Shown here: positions 25,907-33,224 of the stretch, in pieces | Layout: each line of letters starts with the position of its first letter | Numbering within the stretch: position 1 is the stretch's first letter | Origin: Polyangium sp. 6x1 | GTDB lineage: Bacteria; Myxococcota_A; Polyangia; Polyangiales; Polyangiaceae | DNA length: 64,000 nucleotides | Assembly: GCF_029946515.1 (NCBI RefSeq) | Contig: NZ_JARZHH010000019.1 | Location: forward strand, 110,490-174,489 | Direction: 5' to 3' | Made by a program: the position numbers and the translations under genes | Notes under the pieces: model-generated | Seen by the model: the letters and a program-made list of their open reading frames with translations, nothing else | What the model was told of the DNA's origin: nothing | The model's database searches: none

Positions 25907-28812
25907 AGCGTGTGATCGTCCCCCTGCTCCTCGCGAGCGCGTGCAGCGCCGCGCCGCCCCCGCCTCCGCCTCCGCCGGGACCGGCGGAGGCGCATGCGCC
26001 CGTGGCCGCTCCCGAGGCCACACCTCGCTCGCCGTGGCTCGATCTCTCGCGCAGGAAGGACAAGACGCTGCTGCACGGGCACGACCCCGACGGCAACGTG
26101 CTGTACGAGGTGTCTTTCGGGGTCTCGCTCGCGGTGGCCGGCGCGCCGGACGGCGGCGCTTACGCCGTCATGATGGATCGGGGCCATTCCAACGATCCGG
26201 AGCACGTCGTCCGCATCGACGCGAAGGGCCACGAGACGTGGCGAACGGACTTCAAGACCGGCGGGCGGCGATGGAGCCTCTTCGTCGCCGGCGATCGCCT
26301 CTTCGCGTTCGATCTCGGCCACGGAAGCAAGAATCACCTCCACGTGCTCGACGCTGCCAACGGCACGCGCCTGCGTGACCTCGACCTCGTGATCTCCGAC
26401 GCCGACGGGCGCGGCGGCGCCGTCGTCATCGCCGACGACAGCGGCGTGAGCCGGCTCGGACCCGAGGGCGATCCCATCTGGAACGTGCCCCTCCGTCGCT
26501 TCCCCTCGCTCGACCCGTCCTCGGCCGCGAGCGTCGACCGAAAGGTCGCCGTCGGGCTCGACGGCACCGTGCTCAGCGGCGCCTCCGACGGCTCGCTCGT
26601 CGCGCTCGATCCCGAGGGCAAACCGCTCTACCAGCTCGGCGTGCGTGGCGCCGTCGAGCGCATCGAAGCGCAGGCGGGCGGCCGTTTCCTCGTGCACACG
26701 ACCGACGGCCGCGTCTCCGTGGAGCGCGGCGTCGTGCGGGAAAACGCGCAACCGGCGCCTCCCGAGGGCGTGCGGATCGTCGACACGCGGGAGGAAGCAT
26801 CGAGCCACGAAGCCCCCACAGCGCCGCCCTGGAGACCCACGGTGGCCTATCGCGTGGAGCGCGAGGGCCTCGCCCCCGACAAACCTTTTCATCGGATCCA
26901 GTCCGTGGTCGCGATGGGGCCCCAGGACGTCTGGGTGCTCGGCCAGGCCACGCAGGGCCCGAGCGACGAGGCCGCGCTCTTTCACCACGACGGCCGGTCC
27001 TGGTCCGACCTCGGCGTGCCGTCGATGTCGTTCCCCAAGGAGGTCTTCGCCGAGGGCCTCCCCGCGCGCACGAGCCGGTTCATCGGCCTCGCGCTCTCCC
27101 GGAGCTCCAAAGGCGCGCTGCTCGTGCTCGGCGTGCGCGTGGGCGGCGCGGCGCGCCTCAGCGTGCTCGAGCGCGACGGCGCGGCCTACCGCGAGCGGAA
27201 GGAGCTCGTCCCCGCGGCGGCGAAGACCCCGATCGAATACGGCTCGAAGCTCTCCCACGTGGCCAGCGCCGGCGGTCGTGAGGTCGTGTGCAGCAGCGAC
27301 CCCGCGATCTGCATCGAATTCGGCCGCGGGGTCACCCCAAACCTCCTCGCGGACGACGAGGGCCGGGAGATGCCCGACGTCCCCGGCGATCGCGTGGCCT
27401 TCGCGGGCGAGACGCTCTGGCGCACGAACGGCTTCGCGGCCGGCGAGGCCGACGTCTGGAGCTTTTCCGCCTCCGCCCTCACGCACTGGAACGGCGCCTC
27501 CTTCGTGCGCCACGAGAGCCCGCTGAAGGGCCGATCCGTCTGGGCCGGGGCGCGCGACGACGTCTGGATGGCGGGCGCGGAAGGCGGCCTCGCGCGCTTC
27601 GACGGCGCGCGCTGGTGGCGTGTCCTCGGGCTCGACGCCCAGGAAGCCCTCACCGTGACCGGCAGCGGCCGCGGCGACGTGTGGGTCTACGGAACCTCCG
27701 GCCTGTGGCACGTCACGCCCGAGCCACGCGCCGAAGCCGATCTCGAAGGCACGACGGCGCCCCCACCGCCACCCGCCGCCCCAAGCCGCGCGCTCCCCCT
27801 CGCAGGCATCGACGCATCGTACCGCCTGGAGCGCGTGGTGCTCGACCTCGACGGTCAGAGGCCGCTCCGCACGGCCCTCGGCGTCACGGAGGGCCCGGGC
27901 GGGGTCGTCTGGCTCCACGAAGGCGCTCGGATCATCGAATACGACGGCACGCGCGCGCGGCTGCTCCACCAGGACCCCAAGCCCGAGCCCTTCTTCTGCT
28001 GGTACGCCCCCGAGCCAGACTGCAACCTCTGCGCAGCCTGCACCGAGCGAAAGCCAAGATCCCTCGGCTGCCAGCACTGCCTCGCCCCCACCGCTCCCGG
28101 CGAAGGCGCAGCGCTCGCCGCCGACGGCTGGCTGCGCCTCCAAGCCGGCCACGCGTCCCCCGAGCCCACGCCGCTCTCGGACCTGCTCGCCGTCGCCGTC
28201 GCCCCCTCCGGCGCACTCTGGGCCGTCTCCGCGTCCGCCGACGACCTGCCCCGCGCGATGATCCGGGGCCCCCGAGGCCTCCGCCTCGTGACAGGCCTCC
28301 CGCCCGCAGCCTACGTCGACGTCGCCGTCCGCGCAGACGACGACGCCTGGCTCACCGGCGCCCTCACGACCGGCCTGATGTCCGGCCGCGCCGTCCCCGA
28401 AGGCGAAGGCACCCTCGTCCACTTCGACGGCCGCACCTTCACCCGCCACCGCGCCCCCGACGGCGCCCTGCTCTCCGTGGCAGCCGCCGGCCCCAGCGAA
28501 GCCTGGGCCGTCGGCCTCAGCGGCGCACTGCTCCACGCCAAAGGCAGCGTCGTGGACGCCTTCCACCTGGAGCGCGAGCCCGGCGCCCGTCTCCCCGTAA
28601 CCCTCCGCGCCGTCGCAGCAACCAGCCCAAACGACGTCTGGATCGCAGGAGACAGCTCGACCCTGCTCCACTGGGACGGCAAATCCCTGCGTCGCGTCGA
28701 CACGAGCACCGTCGGGCAGGAAGCCGCGCTCTCCGCGGTGATCGCGCCGCGGGGCAAGCCCGGGTGGGTGGTGGGCCCAGGCGGGATCTGGCGGGTGGTG
28801 CCGGTGCGGTGA
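25903..28812 (+). CDS. large propeller-repeat lipoprotein
   Basis: 969 residues from a GTG start coupled to the gene before it. Signal peptide with LLASAC lipobox, Pro-rich linker, then two propeller-like regions. The first (about 60-290) resembles PQQ/quinoprotein-type blades (ALDPEGKPLYQLG). The second has blades with the motif GPQDVWVLGQATQG or AARDDVWMAG-like turns. Near residue 700 a Cys-rich loop (CWYAPEPDCNLCAACTE, then CQHC) holds seven cysteines within about 25 residues, a possible metal site or disulfide knot. Codon choice becomes richer in A-ending codons over the last ~800 bases. Function unknown; it may form a complex with the lipoprotein encoded at 24596. Confidence 0.7.
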   Translation: MKRVIVPLLLASACSAAPPPPPPPPGPAEAHAPVAAPEATPRSPWLDLSRRKDKTLLHGHDPDGNVLYEVSFGVSLAVAGAPDGGAYAVMMDRGHSNDPEHVVRIDAKGHETWRTDFKTGGRRWSLFVAGDRLFAFDLGHGSKNHLHVLDAANGTRLRDLDLVISDADGRGGAVVIADDSGVSRLGPEGDPIWNVPLRRFPSLDPSSAASVDRKVAVGLDGTVLSGASDGSLVALDPEGKPLYQLGVRGAVERIEAQAGGRFLVHTTDGRVSVERGVVRENAQPAPPEGVRIVDTREEASSHEAPTAPPWRPTVAYRVEREGLAPDKPFHRIQSVVAMGPQDVWVLGQATQGPSDEAALFHHDGRSWSDLGVPSMSFPKEVFAEGLPARTSRFIGLALSRSSKGALLVLGVRVGGAARLSVLERDGAAYRERKELVPAAAKTPIEYGSKLSHVASAGGREVVCSSDPAICIEFGRGVTPNLLADDEGREMPDVPGDRVAFAGETLWRTNGFAAGEADVWSFSASALTHWNGASFVRHESPLKGRSVWAGARDDVWMAGAEGGLARFDGARWWRVLGLDAQEALTVTGSGRGDVWVYGTSGLWHVTPEPRAEADLEGTTAPPPPPAAPSRALPLAGIDASYRLERVVLDLDGQRPLRTALGVTEGPGGVVWLHEGARIIEYDGTRARLLHQDPKPEPFFCWYAPEPDCNLCAACTERKPRSLGCQHCLAPTAPGEGAALAADGWLRLQAGHASPEPTPLSDLLAVAVAPSGALWAVSASADDLPRAMIRGPRGLRLVTGLPPAAYVDVAVRADDDAWLTGALTTGLMSGRAVPEGEGTLVHFDGRTFTRHRAPDGALLSVAAAGPSEAWAVGLSGALLHAKGSVVDAFHLEREPGARLPVTLRAVAATSPNDVWIAGDSSTLLHWDGKSLRRVDTSTVGQEAALSAVIAPRGKPGWVVGPGGIWRVVPVR

Positions 28813-28821
28813 AGGCGGCGT

Positions 28822-29218
28822 CTCGCTGGGGCGTTGCCCCAGGCCCCACCCGGGGCTGTCCGCCCCGGGACCCGGACCAGCGCCCGCGCTGGACTGGGGG
28901 TCGATGAACTGCGCTCCGCGCAGTTCATCGAACAGCCGGGGTCAAGACCACGGGCGATCCTGCCAGCCGAGACGGCAGCGCTGACGTTTTGATTGGCGGG
29001 GCGGTCCTACCGGCCTGTGGGAAGAACTGCGCGGAGCGCAGTTCTTCCCCCTGAGGTCCAGGGCTGGCGCTGCGAAGAGGGGGGGCGGACAGCTTGAAAA
29101 ACTCTCCCCGCATCGACTGCGCTTCGCGCAGTCGATGCCCAGAGGTCCAGGGCTGGCCCTGGTTCGGGTCGAGGGGCGAATAGCCCCCGCGGGGCCCGGG
29201 GCAGCGCCCCGGCGCGGC
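28822..29218. repeat. composite dispersed hairpin element (copy B)
   Basis: It fills the 409-base gap between two convergent genes. The left unit has hairpins CTGGGGCGTTGCCCCAG, GGGGCTGTCCGCCCC, CCAGCGCCCGCGCTGG and GATGAACTGCGC...CAGTTCATC (ending about 28930). A ~85-base centre follows, then GAAGAACTGCGC...CAGTTCTTC (29021-29048), an extra stretch, GCATCGACTGCGC...CAGTCGATGC (29110-29138) and the remaining hairpins in inverted order to 29216. The arrangement is two units facing each other. The centre matches, in reverse complement, the centre of copy C. Confidence 0.85.
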
Positions 29219-29221
29219 GCT

Positions 29222-29980
29222 TCAGCCAGGGTCTTCGGCCTTCTTCTTTGCGCGGCGCTTATAAAGCGCTGACAGTTCGAAAGCTGTTGCGATGGCGGGC
29301 TCGGCGAGTTCGCGTGCGGCTGCGTCGGCGGCTTCGCGTGCGGTTCGGGTGAGGCTTGCGATGATTCCGTCGAGGAGGTCGAGGGTTTCGGTTTCGACGG
29401 GCGTGCCTCGTGGCTCTGCTTTGGTTTTGGCTGTTTCGCGCAGGGTTTGGGCTTGGGCTCCGAGGTCTTGAAGGGCTTGGGGGCCGCCGCGGTTTTGGGC
29501 GAAGTCTGCGATCAGGGGTTCTTTGAGGAGGGCTTGGAGGGCGTCGAGTTGTTTGGCGAGTTTCTCGGCGTCGTCGGCGGCTGCGGAGTCTTGGTCGAGG
29601 ACGGCGTCGATTTTCTGGACCCAGGCGGTTTGGCCTGCGAGGAGGAGTGCGCGTTTGGAGCCGGCGAGCACCGATCTTGCGCGCAATCGGATTCCTTGGC
29701 CGTCTCGCATGGCGGCGGCGTGTGCGGCGGTGTCGATTTTTTTGCTTATGCGTTTGGATTCGCGACCGACGCCGGCTTCGATCAATGCGTCGCGTGCGTC
29801 TTTGAGTTCGGCGGCGTCTTCGGGGACGAAGCCGAAGGGTGCGAGCCTCGAGCCGTGGATCAGGTATGCGTTCAGGGTTTGGTTTGCCTGGTCCAGTGTG
29901 TCTTCGGAGCTGAAACGTTCGCCGTCTTTGATGAAGGCTGCGCGGGCTTCGGGGGCGAGGGATTTCACGTCGAGTGCCAT
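29222..29980 (-). CDS. alpha-helical protein of unknown function
   Basis: 252 residues, predicted almost wholly helical, no signal peptide or membrane helix. Long Ala/Glu/Lys-rich stretches (DDAEKLAKQLDALQALL; REAADAAARELAEPAI) suggest coiled coils. Codon use differs from most of the window: GAA, AAA, CCA and CGA are frequent where neighbours use GAG, AAG, CCG/CCC and CGC, and the plus strand here is G/T rich. That, and its place between repeat B and a lipoprotein island, hint at transfer or recent amplification. Family not recognised. Confidence 0.65.
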   Translation of the reverse strand: MALDVKSLAPEARAAFIKDGERFSSEDTLDQANQTLNAYLIHGSRLAPFGFVPEDAAELKDARDALIEAGVGRESKRISKKIDTAAHAAAMRDGQGIRLRARSVLAGSKRALLLAGQTAWVQKIDAVLDQDSAAADDAEKLAKQLDALQALLKEPLIADFAQNRGGPQALQDLGAQAQTLRETAKTKAEPRGTPVETETLDLLDGIIASLTRTAREAADAAARELAEPAIATAFELSALYKRRAKKKAEDPG

Positions 29981-30101
29981 GTGGAAACGTCCTCCCTGGA
30001 GGTGTGGACGCTACATGAGCGAGCGCACACCTGTCCAGGCGGGAGCCTGCGGGGCGGCTCTCTTCCTTGTTGACCTGGGGTGGGGCCGTACACTTCCGAG
30101 C

Positions 30102-30794
30102 ATGGACTCCGTGGGGGCGAGGGTTGCGGCATCGCTCGGGCTTGCCTTGGGGTTGGGGGTTGTCTTCGTGCCGTTTGGCTGCGGGGGCGGGCCCATGGGG
30201 AGTTTGCGGCGGGGCGCTCATGGGTCGGGGGACGGGCCGTCGGTCCCTGCGGCGACGGTTGCGCGGCTTCAGGCGTGCGCCGAGCACGGCGCGGATCGGC
30301 TGACGGATACGCACTATGCGATTGCGTTCGATGTCGACGTGAAGGCGGACGGCCAGGTCGACACGGCCACGGTGCGGGAGTCGATGATCGCCGATCGGGA
30401 GATCGTGTCGTGCATGGAGGATGCGCTCCGCGGGATGACGTTGCCTGGGGTCGTCACGCCGCTGCGGTCTTCGGGGCCTGTCTACGGCGGCGGCGTCTCC
30501 TCGGCGGGACGGGCTCCCGTGGGCCACCCTGCGGCCGTGGTGGTTGGCGCCGCTGTCAACCTGGTTCCGATCTTGATCGTCGCCGCGGGGGTGACGATTG
30601 TCGTGGCTGTAACGGTGCATGTTGCGAGCGAGATGTCCGGGCCGAAAGATGAGCCCCCGCCGGCGCAACCGGACTGTAAGAAGGTGAAAGATGCGTGTAT
30701 CACGGACTGTTCGCGGTCTTCACTGCCTACGGGTGATTACGGCTTCAAGTTCTGGAACTGCGTCAATCGATGCATGAAAGCAGCAGGGTGCTGA
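30102..30794 (+). CDS. lipoprotein with Cys-rich C-terminus, unknown function
   Basis: 230 residues from the ATG at 30102. Signal peptide and lipobox (VFVPFGCGGG), a middle domain with a TonB-C/AgmX-like look (YAIAFDVDVKADGQVDTATV, then CMEDALRGMTLPG), a hydrophobic helix (VVVGAAVNLVPILIVAAGVTIVVAV) and a C-terminus with six cysteines (CKKVKDACITDCSRSS ... FWNCVNRCMKAAGC). The even spacing of cysteines suggests a disulfide-bonded module. The next gene starts one base after its stop, so the two probably form a pair. It might be an exported effector with its helper, but there is no catalytic motif to support this. Confidence 0.65.
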   Translation: MDSVGARVAASLGLALGLGVVFVPFGCGGGPMGSLRRGAHGSGDGPSVPAATVARLQACAEHGADRLTDTHYAIAFDVDVKADGQVDTATVRESMIADREIVSCMEDALRGMTLPGVVTPLRSSGPVYGGGVSSAGRAPVGHPAAVVVGAAVNLVPILIVAAGVTIVVAVTVHVASEMSGPKDEPPPAQPDCKKVKDACITDCSRSSLPTGDYGFKFWNCVNRCMKAAGC

Positions 30795-30795
30795 G

Positions 30796-31014
30796 ATGAA
30801 AAGAGACGTTGCCGAGGCGATCAACAAGCTCATGCTCGAATATGGTGCAAAATTGGATGAGTCCGTAAGAATCGTGATGGAATCATGCAGCCCATCCGAA
30901 TTCGAGTCGTATCGCGCAGCGGTGGGGCAGATCATGGGGACGATGCTCGTGGACGTGATGAATCCTATTTATCGCGAACATCCCGATCTCAAGCCTCCTC
31001 AGCTCGACGAGTGA
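30796..31014 (+). CDS. small helical protein, possible partner of the Cys-rich lipoprotein
   Basis: 72 residues, starting one base after the preceding stop. Helical, acidic and soluble (VAEAINKLMLEYGAKLDESV; ESYRAAVGQIMGTML). Size, soluble nature and position fit an immunity or accessory protein, but the sequence has no recognised family. Base composition is clearly lower in GC than most of the window. Confidence 0.55.
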   Translation: MKRDVAEAINKLMLEYGAKLDESVRIVMESCSPSEFESYRAAVGQIMGTMLVDVMNPIYREHPDLKPPQLDE

Positions 31015-31019
31015 AGCAC

Positions 31020-31560
31020 ATGCAGGCTGTCGACGAAAACAGGCGCTCTGTTGGTTCTGCCGGAAGGAGCCGGCGACGGTGAGGTATGCGCATCCGCAAT
31101 TCAACGAGATGGTGTGTGCAACCTGCCTCGACCGGCTGGAGGTGCAAGATGCATACGAGCAGAAATGGTGCCATCACATCCTGGAGCTGGAAGACCAGGA
31201 GCGATACGATGAAGTGCTCGCCTGTATGCGAGCATCTTGCAAGCGCTCGGAAGGCACCAGGAAGCCCTGGCGGCTTTCGAGGAGGCGTTCAGCCATCAAG
31301 ATCCCAAGTACGCAGCGTGCATTCCCTATCACTTGCCCACGCTGGTCGAGCTTTCCGAGAACCTCGGGCAACCGGTCGACGAGAAGTGGCGGCGTGTCGC
31401 AGAGGCGGGAGCGGAGGACTTTGCCGTCGAGCTGCCCGTCCGGGACTCGCTCGGAGAGAGCATGCGCGCCCTGGCGGAGATGACCCGAGAGATGCCGTCG
31501 AAGGCGGAGCGGGAGTGGAGACAGAAGCAGGGCGGCGGAGCTGGCGGGGGGGAACCGTAA
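31020..31560 (+). pseudogene. frameshifted gene: zinc-ribbon plus TPR-like helical protein
   Basis: Three short open segments in different frames join into one sensible protein. MQAVDE begins at 31020. The frame then shifts (near the AAAA at 31036-31039) to ALCWFCRKEPATVRYAHP and MVCATCLDRLEVQDAYEQ, giving two CxxC pairs of a zinc ribbon. Around 31210-31225 the frame shifts again to LYASILQALGRHQEALAAFEEAFSHQ and continues to a stop at 31560 (KAEREWRQKQ before the end). The second half is TPR-like. If intact it would be about 180 residues. Sequencing errors at homopolymers could produce the same picture. It sits just downstream of the small-protein gene and shares its lower GC. Confidence 0.5.
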
Positions 31561-31598
31561 GCCGGCCAGGAGGCGCGCGGGAGCCCGATGGGAGCTGC

Positions 31599-31724
31599 GT
31601 GGACCTGAGCCGGGACCGCGTGGGGCTGACCAGGGACCGCGCGGGGTTGATGCGGAACGTTGTGGGGCTCACCGCCGACCGCGTGGAGCTGACCGGGGAG
31701 CGCGTGGACCTCGCCCGGGGTCGT
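31599..31724 (+). repeat. degenerate 21-base tandem repeat (six units)
   Basis: Six successive 21-base units begin with GTGG or GCGG (31599, 31620, 31641, 31662, 31683, 31704), with consensus GTGGAGCTGACC(G/C)GGGACCGC. In one frame they read V-x-L-T-x-(D/E)-R. Similar but scattered fragments continue to about 31930. No start codon or convincing gene contains them, so this is probably a decayed coding repeat. The rest of the 374-base gap 31561-31934 holds nothing else I can identify. Confidence 0.6.
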
Positions 31725-31934
31725 GCGAGGAGGCGCGCCACGGCGCCTGGACCCGAAGGGCGAGCGGTTGGACTTCAGCGAGACGGCGCGCGTGGTTCAG
31801 CCCGGAGCGCCTGCGGCTCCCCGCCGAACGCGTGAGCTTCCCGAGGTGGACGCATGAACCCGAGGACGGCGCGTCCGAGGTCGACGAAGGTCCGCGTGGA
31901 CCCCAGGCACCGCGCGCCTGGACCTGTCGCGGCA

Positions 31935-33149
31935 TCACCCGATGCCGTTCGCGACGAGCGCAGTCCTGAGCGCCCCCGCGAGGTTCCCCCGCCCCGCCAC
32001 CTCGACGCGTTCCATCCCGAGCCATTCCGCCATCCCCGAAAGCTCCGCCGCCAGGAGCTCGGGCGTATTCGGGCCCGCGCCCGGCTCCGTGTGGGCGGCC
32101 TGGACGCGCAGCACGTTCGCCTTGCGGTCGGCCTTCAGGTCCACCCGCGCCGTGAGGGTGTCGCCTTCGAGGAATGGCAAAACGTAATAGCCGTGGGTGC
32201 GCTTCTCGGCCGGCGTATAGATCTCCAGCCGGATCTTCACCCCGAAGAGGCGCTCGGTGCGATCACGAAACCAGATCAGGTTGTCGAACGGCGAGAGCAG
32301 CGCATGGGCGGCGATCCGGCGCGGCGTCTGCGCCTCGGGGTGCAGGTAGGCAGGCTTGGAAAAGCCCTCGACCGTCACCGGCAAGAGCTCGCCCGCCTCG
32401 ACGAGCTCTTGCACGCGGGCGCGTGCTCCCTGCAAAGGCAAGCGGAAATAATCCCGCAGGTCGGCCTCGGTCGCGACGCCCATGGCCCGGGAGGCCATGC
32501 GGACGAGCTCCCGCTGGGCGTCCGCTTCCGAGGGCGTGGGCACGCTCAGGATAGCGGGAGGCATGACCCGCTCGGTCAGATCATACACGCGCTCGAAGCC
32601 ACGCCGCGTCGCTGTGGTCACGTGGCCGGCCCAGAACAACCATTCGAGCGCACGCTTGCCGTCGGACCAGGACCACCAGCCCGACGAGCCCCGCGGGCCC
32701 GTGGCGAAATCGCCGCCCGTCACCGGTCCCCGCTTTTCGATCTCGGCGAGCACGCTCTTCACGTACGCGCGCCGCTCCTTGCCGAATCGAGCGAGACCAC
32801 CCCAGAGCTCTCCAGCCTCCGCGCGCGCCATCCGCCAGCGCAGCAAGGGCTGGAGGGAGAGCGGCATCAGCGAGGCCTCGTGCCCCCAGTATTCGAAGAG
32901 CGAACGCTTTTTCCCCCAAGCCTCCTTTTCCAGGAGCGCCTGGGGGTATCCGCCCAGGCGCGAGAATGCGGGGAGGTAGTGCGTGCGGACGAGGACATTG
33001 ACGCTGTCGAGCTGGATCACGCCGAGCCGCTTTGCGGTCTTCGCGAAGTGACGCCGGGTCGCGCTCGCCGGCCGCGCTTCGGCAAATCCTTGCGCGGCAA
33101 GGCCGATGCGCCGCGCTTGTCGGGCCGAGAGGTCGAATGTCTTTTTCAT
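31935..33149 (-). CDS. YcaQ/AlkX-type DNA glycosylase (winged-helix DUF1006)
   Basis: 404 residues, the normal length of the family. ARRIGLAAQGF opens the first winged helix; VIQLDSVNVLVRTHYLP carries the catalytic Q-L-D motif of the AlkX/YcaQ branch (the AlkZ branch has QxQ). LFEYWGHEASLMP and FDNLIWFRDRTERLFG are other conserved blocks. Members unhook DNA interstrand crosslinks and remove bulky alkylated purines; in Streptomyces AlkZ protects its maker from a natural product. It stands alone here, beyond a 75-base gap from the propeller gene. A self-resistance role is possible but nothing nearby requires it. Confidence 0.88.
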   Translation of the reverse strand: MKKTFDLSARQARRIGLAAQGFAEARPASATRRHFAKTAKRLGVIQLDSVNVLVRTHYLPAFSRLGGYPQALLEKEAWGKKRSLFEYWGHEASLMPLSLQPLLRWRMARAEAGELWGGLARFGKERRAYVKSVLAEIEKRGPVTGGDFATGPRGSSGWWSWSDGKRALEWLFWAGHVTTATRRGFERVYDLTERVMPPAILSVPTPSEADAQRELVRMASRAMGVATEADLRDYFRLPLQGARARVQELVEAGELLPVTVEGFSKPAYLHPEAQTPRRIAAHALLSPFDNLIWFRDRTERLFGVKIRLEIYTPAEKRTHGYYVLPFLEGDTLTARVDLKADRKANVLRVQAAHTEPGAGPNTPELLAAELSGMAEWLGMERVEVAGRGNLAGALRTALVANGIG

Positions 33150-33224
33150 GGGGGACCCGTAGGGTAGCCCCGGTTCGTCCGAGGGCCAAACGGGGGCGCG
33201 CCGCGCGAGCCGTCGCGGCCTTGC

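Noticed and set aside
25711..28671. 986-codon minus-strand frame opposite the propeller lipoprotein
   Set aside because: Gly/Ala/Val/Glu-rich shadow of the coding strand with no motif; the plus-strand gene has a signal peptide and repeated blades.
28925..29113. Short frames across repeats B and C considered as small genes
   Set aside because: They are translations of the hairpin repeats and recur in the same form at each copy regardless of context.
28822..29218. Composite repeat considered as an RNA gene or CRISPR
   Set aside because: Hairpins differ from one another, there are no repeat-spacer units, and no conserved RNA family was recognised.
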